DNA of 64,000 nt from Intestinibacillus massiliensis. GTDB taxonomy: Bacteria; Bacillota; Clostridia; Oscillospirales; Butyricicoccaceae. A program made the translations under genes and the position numbers. The notes beneath the pieces are model-generated. The model did no database searches, had not been told where the DNA came from, and saw nothing but the letters and a program-made list of their open reading frames with translations. Numbering within the stretch: position 1 is the stretch's first letter; every line of letters begins with the position of its first letter. Shown here in pieces: positions 57,990-64,000 of the stretch. The stretch covers positions 62,001 to 126,000 of the forward strand of contig JAJUJC010000007.1 of NCBI GenBank assembly GCA_029267335.1. The letters are read 5' to 3'.

Positions 57990-60077
57990 TTATTCGCCCT
58001 CAGGCAGCTTGAAGCGGCTGATTTCCTGCCGCAGCACGGTTGCCTGCGTGGACATTTCCTGGCTCGTAGCGGAGTTCTCCTCCGCGGCGGACGCATTGCT
58101 CTCAACGATGGACGAAACCTGACTGATCTCGTCCCCGATGCGTGCGATCGCATCGGTCTGATCGTGCGATGCACGCTCGATCTTGGTGATGCTCTCGCTC
58201 GCGGTCAACGTCTTATGCTGCACATCCTTGAGGATCTGCGCGGTCTTTTCCGTGATCTTCGCGCCGCGCGCAGTCGCAGCGACCGACTGACTGATGAGCT
58301 GCGAGGTCTGGCTTGCCGCCTCGGCGGACTTTGCCGCGAGATTGCGCACCTCGTCCGCGACGACTGCGAAGCCCTTACCCGCAACACCCGCGCGCGCCGC
58401 TTCGACCGAAGCATTGAGCGCAAGCAGATTGGTCTGGAATGCGATGTCCTCAATGATCTTGGTGATGTCCGCGATCTTGCGCGAAGCGTCGCTGATGTCG
58501 TTCATCGCCTGCGTCAGCTCGGTCATGTGGGCATTGCCCTCATCGACGCTGCTGCTCGCAAGTTTGGAGCACTCGGTCGCCGCGCTGACATGCTGTAGGT
58601 TCTCCTGTGCCTGTCCCGCGATCTGCGACAGCGACATGCTCAGATCGTCGATCGTCGCCGCCTGGCGCATCGAGCCGTCCGCCAGTGCCTGCGCACCCGC
58701 GGCGACCTGTCCTGCGCCGCTGTCGACCTGACTTGCGGAGATCGAAATGACAGAAATCGTCTTGGACAGCGAAGCCTGTATGTTTTCCAAGGACAGCTTG
58801 AGTTTTTCAAACTCACCGACATAGTGGTTTTGCAGCTTGAAATCCAGGTTGCCGACCGCGATCTGGTCGAGCACGCCGGAAATTTCGTTGATGTAGTCGA
58901 TATAGTCGCGCAGACGTACGGTCAGTCTGCCGACCGACGAGAACACCGCGCCGAACTCGTTTTGCAGCTTGCTGTCGACCTGTACGGTCAGGTCACCGTC
59001 CGCGATATGTCCGGTCGCATCCGCAAGATGCTTGAGCGGGTAAATGACCTTGCGGTTCGTGCCGATCACGATGGCGACGCCCGTGATCACGACAAAAATC
59101 AGGCAGATAATCGTCAGCATCATTGCCAGACGGTTGACGCTTGCGAACACCTCGGCCTCCGGGCTTGCCATGAACAGCACCCAACCCGATTCCGGTACGC
59201 TCGTATACCACGCGAGCTGATGATTGCCGTCGATGTCAAAGCTGCCCTTGCCAGTCTTTTCGCCCAGCATGGTCTTTGCCAGTGCGGCAAGCGACGCGTT
59301 GGCGTCCTGGGTGACATTTGCCTTGAGCAGCTTCTCGCTGTCCTTATCCGCGATATACACACCCGCGCCATCGACTAAAAAGACCGTGTCATTCGCGCCC
59401 TTTTGCAGCGCAACGACCGCCTTTTGCAGCGCAGTCAGGTCGACATCGGCGGTCGCGACACCGCGCAGCTTGCCCGCGGCATCATAGAACGGTGCGGAGG
59501 CGGTGACCATCGAGATCTTTGTAAAATCGTCGTAATATGGCGAACTCCACACGGCAGGCTGCTGGATATTGGTTGCTGCCTTATACCATTCCTGATCGGT
59601 GTAGTACACGCCCGCACCGAGCGAATAGCCCGCTTCATAGACCGGATCGCCGTTTTTACGCATTGCATAGAGCGAAACATACTGTTTTTTTTCATCATAC
59701 GCATACGGCTCAAACCACACGCCCGCGCCAAAGGTCTCGGCGTTTGACGAGATCTGACCGGGCAGCAGCTTGGCAAAGTTATCCTCGGTCATAACGTCTG
59801 CCGATGCTTCGGCGGAACGGGCGAGTGCCTCCGCGACCATGCGGTTGCGCACGAGCGACTTGTCGATCTGCTCGACTGCGGTCGACAGATTGAGTTCCAT
59901 GCGCTCGTTCACGCTCGCCGTAATGATATCTTTCGCCGTGTAATAGCCTAAAAAGGATAGCCCCGCCATCGCGATCAATACGATCGGCAGCATCATCGCC
60001 AGTACTTCTCCGCGCAGCGATTTACGCCGCTTGATACCGCCCACATTCTGTGCGCGTTCTTTCTTCTTTCGCAGCAT
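57990..60077 (-). CDS. Methyl-accepting chemotaxis protein with dCache and HAMP
   Basis: IEDIAFQTNLLALNASVEAARAGVAGKGFAVVADEVRNLAAKSAEAA; HAMP PLKHLADATGHIADGDL; extracellular cache. Confidence 0.96.
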   Translation of the reverse strand: MLRKKKERAQNVGGIKRRKSLRGEVLAMMLPIVLIAMAGLSFLGYYTAKDIITASVNERMELNLSTAVEQIDKSLVRNRMVAEALARSAEASADVMTEDNFAKLLPGQISSNAETFGAGVWFEPYAYDEKKQYVSLYAMRKNGDPVYEAGYSLGAGVYYTDQEWYKAATNIQQPAVWSSPYYDDFTKISMVTASAPFYDAAGKLRGVATADVDLTALQKAVVALQKGANDTVFLVDGAGVYIADKDSEKLLKANVTQDANASLAALAKTMLGEKTGKGSFDIDGNHQLAWYTSVPESGWVLFMASPEAEVFASVNRLAMMLTIICLIFVVITGVAIVIGTNRKVIYPLKHLADATGHIADGDLTVQVDSKLQNEFGAVFSSVGRLTVRLRDYIDYINEISGVLDQIAVGNLDFKLQNHYVGEFEKLKLSLENIQASLSKTISVISISASQVDSGAGQVAAGAQALADGSMRQAATIDDLSMSLSQIAGQAQENLQHVSAATECSKLASSSVDEGNAHMTELTQAMNDISDASRKIADITKIIEDIAFQTNLLALNASVEAARAGVAGKGFAVVADEVRNLAAKSAEAASQTSQLISQSVAATARGAKITEKTAQILKDVQHKTLTASESITKIERASHDQTDAIARIGDEISQVSSIVESNASAAEENSATSQEMSTQATVLRQEISRFKLPEGE

Positions 60078-60217
60078 GTCTTATCCCCCTGAATACGAAA
60101 TATGTAACACATATACTTCCAAATATATGCCTTATGATTATTATATCGGCATTTATCCCGTGTTTATTAAGAGGGCATCTTGTAAAATCCTCTTTATGTG
60201 ACAAAAGTTAAAAAAAA

Positions 60218-60250
60218 AGAAAGCCGCAGCTGCCTGCGACTTTCTTTTAG
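60218..60250. terminator. Terminator
   Basis: AAAGAAAGccGCAGctgcCTGCgaCTTTCTTTT. Confidence 0.7.
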
Positions 60251-60257
60251 AAACGGT

Positions 60258-60935
60258 TTATTTCCCCAGTTTTGCCTTGAGTGCGGCAAGCGCGTCGTCG
60301 ACCTCGGTCGATGCGGCGCCCTGGTACTTTTTTTCCAGCTCTGCGGCCTCGTCGACCGGCTTCTCGTTCAGCTGCGCCATCGCGTTCGCCTGGTCCAGCA
60401 TGCGGTCCGCCTTGGCTTCCATGCGCTCGAACGAACCCATCATGTCCGAAGTCGACTGCATCGTGCCCGCGACCTTGTTGAGCTTTTCCTGCGTCTTGGC
60501 GACTGCGACCTTGGCGCGGACATTCTGGCGGCGCGCTTCGAGCTGCGCAATATCGCCCGTCAGCTTATCGTGCATCTGGCGCATTTTCTCCGCGTTCTGG
60601 TGCGCCGCATCATAGGTCTCACGCAGATCTGCACCGTTTGCCTGGAGCGACTGTGCTTTCGCAAGGAATACCTTTGCATCCGCGTCGCTCCCCGCGAGCA
60701 CCGCCTTTTCGGCAAGCCCCTGATAGCGCGCGATCTCCTGCGTGTTTTCCTCTACCAGACGTGCAGCGCGTGTTTCCTCCGCCATGACGCCTGCGGTCTC
60801 TTTTTTGACCTCGGCAAGCTGCTCGGTCATGTCGCGCAGATACTGGTCGATCATCTTTGCGGGGTCCTCACACCGGTCGAGCAGCGCGTTGATGTTTGCC
60901 TGCATAATGTCCGTAAAACGAGCGATGATTCCCAT
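60258..60935 (-). CDS. PspA/IM30 family protein
   Basis: MGIIARFTDIMQANINALLDRCEDPAKMIDQYLRDMTEQLAEVKKETAGVMAEE. Confidence 0.95.
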   Translation of the reverse strand: MGIIARFTDIMQANINALLDRCEDPAKMIDQYLRDMTEQLAEVKKETAGVMAEETRAARLVEENTQEIARYQGLAEKAVLAGSDADAKVFLAKAQSLQANGADLRETYDAAHQNAEKMRQMHDKLTGDIAQLEARRQNVRAKVAVAKTQEKLNKVAGTMQSTSDMMGSFERMEAKADRMLDQANAMAQLNEKPVDEAAELEKKYQGAASTEVDDALAALKAKLGK

Positions 60936-60952
60936 AGAAATAACCTCTTTTC

Positions 60953-61972
60953 CTATTGTTTATCGGTGTCCTCATACTTTTTAGACAGTTCTTCCGCTTC
61001 ATCCGTGCCGAATTTTTCAAGCGGCGTATTGAGCACGCTCTCGGTGTATGCCTCGTGCTCTTTTTTGCGTTTGGCGCGCACCTTGACGATGATGACGATG
61101 CACACCGCCACGCCGACCACCATGACAACGAGCACGCCGGTCTTGGCAAAGTCCCAACCGTTCGTCGGCGCGCTCATGATGCGCTTCGCGGTCGAGGAGA
61201 AGGTGTCCGCGAGCATGCGCTCGAGCGTGATCGAGGTGTCGTAGTAATTTTGGTTGAAGTATCCCCAGAAAATCTTGAGCGCTTCGCTATCCATGATGGT
61301 ATCCGCCGCGTAACCGCTCAGATAGCGGAATGCGCCGTCCATTTCGGAACGCGTGTCGTTCGGCGTTTCAAAATAGGCGAAAATAAAGTGCGCTTCGTCG
61401 GTAAAATGCGCCTTATAGTAGCTTTCAAGGTAAGCGTCCGCCGCGGTCGCGTTGATGTTGCCGTCCGTCCAATACTGTGCGTCGTAAGGCACGAACAGCA
61501 CATAGGGCTGCACCCCGGTCTGCTTGTAGAAGCTCTCAAGCCCGCTCTCGAGCGTGCGGGCGTCCTGAATCCATGACAGACCGTCCTCATACCAGCCGGT
61601 CTTATCGACCTGCCCCGCGAGTGCGGTGCGTTGCACGGTATTCTGCGGAATGTCGGACGAGCCACCCTGATTCGGCAGCAGCACGAACCCGATGATGACA
61701 AGCACGATGGCAAACACCACGAGCTGTGTCAGGCAGCCTGCCGGTCTGCCGCCGCCCGAGCCGCGAAAACCGCCGCCGCCACCGCCGTAATAGCCGCCCG
61801 GTCGGAAGCCGCCGTAAAATCCGCCGTGGTGATGAGACGAGCCGCCGCTGCTTCCCCCGCCGGAAAACCCGCCGCCCGACGATCTGCCGCCGCCCGAAAA
61901 GCCGCCGGTCGAGTGTCCGCCGCCGAAGCCGCCGCCCGAAAAGCCGCCGCCACCGCCGCCGCTTCTGCCCAT
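60953..61972 (-). CDS. Membrane protein with Gly/Ser-rich N-terminus and TPM-like region
   Basis: MGRSGGGGGGFSGGGFGGGH...; TM; DARTLESGLESFYKQTGVQPYVLFVPYDA. Confidence 0.75.
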   Translation of the reverse strand: MGRSGGGGGGFSGGGFGGGHSTGGFSGGGRSSGGGFSGGGSSGGSSHHHGGFYGGFRPGGYYGGGGGGFRGSGGGRPAGCLTQLVVFAIVLVIIGFVLLPNQGGSSDIPQNTVQRTALAGQVDKTGWYEDGLSWIQDARTLESGLESFYKQTGVQPYVLFVPYDAQYWTDGNINATAADAYLESYYKAHFTDEAHFIFAYFETPNDTRSEMDGAFRYLSGYAADTIMDSEALKIFWGYFNQNYYDTSITLERMLADTFSSTAKRIMSAPTNGWDFAKTGVLVVMVVGVAVCIVIIVKVRAKRKKEHEAYTESVLNTPLEKFGTDEAEELSKKYEDTDKQ

Positions 61973-62204
61973 ATCGCTACGCCCCTTTCGCTCTGTCCGC
62001 AAGCCACATCCTATGTTCTTTATCTTACCGTTTCTTCGTGCAAAAAGCAAGCGCAATCCCGCAAAGCAACCGGTCGGTGAGGCAAATCCCCGCCCTTTTT
62101 ACAGAAATGTTACATATTTTTGTTCATGGTCGCCGCCCGAATGATCGCACTGTCCTATGCTTTTGGTCCTCATGATTTGCATTGCGTGCTCGGCGAGGAT
62201 CACT

Positions 62205-62236
62205 AAAAAAACGGTGTCTTGCGACACCGTTTTAGC
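62205..62236. terminator. Terminator
   Basis: AAAAAACGGTGTCttgcGACACCGTTTT. Confidence 0.8.
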
Positions 62237-62281
62237 TGCTTGACCAGATATGGTCTGTTTTGTTTGGTTATATTTTCCGCA

Positions 62282-62980
62282 TCACATGTGGCTGATCGCG
62301 CTGTCAACGATCTCGAAGTGCTTCCAAATCGCGTGAAGTGCAGCTTCCTCATCATGGGTGCGCAGGGCGTCGACAATGCTCTTGTGCGCGGCAAGCAGCA
62401 GCGCGCCTGTGTGCTCACTGTCGAAAATACGCACATACATCGTTGCGATGAACTCATTGACTGTGGTGATCATGGCGCCAAACAGCGCATGAATGAGCTT
62501 ATTGCCCGCAGTCTCGACGAGTAGCGCGTGAAACTGCTGATCGAGCTTTGCCGCACGATTATTATCGGTTTCCTGTTCCATCTGCGCGACGACATCCTCA
62601 AATTTGACAAGCTGCTTTGGGGTCACACGCAGGGCTGCAAGACGCGCGGTCTCGCCTTCCAGTCCTCGGCGCAGCTGGCTGACCTGCATATAATTGGTCT
62701 CTCCGAGCAGCATCATCATGCGGAAGGTCTCGCTCAGGTTCTTTTCGAGGTCGCACGAGACAAAGTTGCCCGCGCCTTGCACGCTCGATACAAACCCCAT
62801 CAGGCTCATCGTGCGCAGGGCTTCGCGCACCGAATTGCGGCTGACGCCGAGCTGCTCGGCAAGGTCGCGTTCGGGCGGCAGACGTTCCCCGCGCTTGAGG
62901 TTTCCCCGCCAGATCTCCTCGCGGATATACTCCACTACTTTTTCATAAGTTTTTTCCGGTTTGACGATTTTTTCCTTCAT
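62282..62980 (-). CDS. GntR/FadR family regulator (FCD domain)
   Basis: VEYIREEIWRGNLKRGERLPPERDLAEQLGVSRNSVREALRTMSLMG. Confidence 0.95.
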   Translation of the reverse strand: MKEKIVKPEKTYEKVVEYIREEIWRGNLKRGERLPPERDLAEQLGVSRNSVREALRTMSLMGFVSSVQGAGNFVSCDLEKNLSETFRMMMLLGETNYMQVSQLRRGLEGETARLAALRVTPKQLVKFEDVVAQMEQETDNNRAAKLDQQFHALLVETAGNKLIHALFGAMITTVNEFIATMYVRIFDSEHTGALLLAAHKSIVDALRTHDEEAALHAIWKHFEIVDSAISHM

Positions 62981-63187
62981 GGCGGTTTGTCCCTCTTTCC
63001 CTGCCAGGGAACTTTATTCCGTTTTTTTATTATACCACGAAGTACCCGCTCCACTCAACCAAAGTTTGCTTCCGGGTAATTTTGTATAATCATTCGGTTT
63101 TTTGTCCGGATATAGACAATCGACCGGATAGTAAGATCCGGTCGATTGCCTGTGGAAGAATATCGATAACCTTGGAGTACGGTTAAC

Positions 63188-64000
63188 TTATTTAACGCCC
63201 ATCCAACCGGAGATAACCATGCGCTGCACTTCGCTCGTGCCCTCATAGATCTCGGTGATCTTCGCGTCACGCATCATGCGCTCAAACGGATACTCACGCG
63301 TGTAGCCATAGCCACCGACGAGCTGCAAGCAGCGACGGGTAACGTCGCTTGCGGTCTCGGAAGCCATGAGCTTGCCCATAGCAGCCAGATGGCTGTACGG
63401 CTCGCCGTCCTGCTTCGCCTGTGCCGCGCGATAGATGAGCAGGCGCGATGCGTCGACCGCTGTCTGCATGTTCGCCAGCTCGAACTGGGTGTTCTGGAAC
63501 TGGCTGATGCGCTTGCCAAACTGTACACGCTCGGTGACATACTTGATGGTCTGGTCGATACAGCCCTGCGCAATGCCCAGTGCCTGCGCGCCGATGCCGA
63601 TACGACCGCCGTCCAGGGTCATCATTGCAACCTTGAACCCCTTGCCCAGCTCGCCGAGCAGGTTCTCCTTCGGGATCTTGCAATCCTCGAAGATCAGCTC
63701 AGTGGTGGAGGAGCCGCGGATGCCCATCTTCTTCTCATGTGCGCCGATGGAGAAGCCCGGAGCGCCCTTCTCCACGATGAACGCGGAGATGCCCTTGGTG
63801 CCCGCACTCTTGTCGGTCATTGCGAACACGACGAAGATTTCAGCATAGCCTGCGTTTGTAATGAAGATCTTGGAGCCGTTGAGCAGCCAGTGGTCGCCCT
63901 TGTCCTCGGCAACCGTCTTCTGCATTGCAGCGTCGGTGCCTGCGCCCGGCTCGGTCAGACCGAATGCGCCCAGCTTCTCGCCGGAGCACAGAGCGGGCAG
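63188..64000 (-). CDS. Acyl-CoA dehydrogenase, C-terminal part (truncated by window edge)
   Basis: GLTEPGAGTDA...KGDHWLLNGSKIFITNAGYAEIFVVFAMTD; YVTERVQFGKRISQFQNTQFELA; QLVGGYGYTREYPFERMMRDAKITEIYEGTSEVQRMVIS. Confidence 0.96.
   Translation of the reverse strand: MPALCSGEKLGAFGLTEPGAGTDAAMQKTVAEDKGDHWLLNGSKIFITNAGYAEIFVVFAMTDKSAGTKGISAFIVEKGAPGFSIGAHEKKMGIRGSSTTELIFEDCKIPKENLLGELGKGFKVAMMTLDGGRIGIGAQALGIAQGCIDQTIKYVTERVQFGKRISQFQNTQFELANMQTAVDASRLLIYRAAQAKQDGEPYSHLAAMGKLMASETASDVTRRCLQLVGGYGYTREYPFERMMRDAKITEIYEGTSEVQRMVISGWMGVK

Noticed and set aside
61750-61975. Simple-sequence GGC/CCG-rich tract
   Set aside because: Explained as Gly/Ser-rich N-terminal coding region of the 60953-61972 membrane protein

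Overview
High-GC Firmicutes (Clostridia/Oscillospiraceae-like) chromosomal window. It holds housekeeping blocks (argS, murI, ddl; FHA-FtsW/PBP; feoAAB; ribose rbs operon; zwf-gnd-pgl; CarD; MCP; PspA; acyl-CoA dehydrogenase) interrupted by accessory DNA. Main observations: (1) a ~9.15 kb integrative element (about 23.78-32.93 kb) inserted in the 3' end of an initiator tRNA-Met. It has a 13-bp attL/attR repeat, tyrosine integrase, divergent XRE switch with palindromic operators, HUH Rep-like protein, a second protein that may be a degenerate Rep paralog, serine resolvase and a DUF262 (GmrSD-N-like) gene, and it supplies a replacement terminator for the tRNA. (2) A fluoride-riboswitch-like leader ahead of a CPA2 antiporter. 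(3) A shared 14-bp TTAGY-N4-GCTAA operator linking a DUF2325 gene to the feo locus. (4) A lower-GC block with a translationally coupled PAS-GGDEF-HD-GYP / pilin-LRR pair and a uvsE-TspO operon with a small coupled leader ORF. (5) Several decayed genes (GNAT, SDR, methyltransferase, DUF3793-like). All assignments come from reading translations and motifs by eye; no database search was run.
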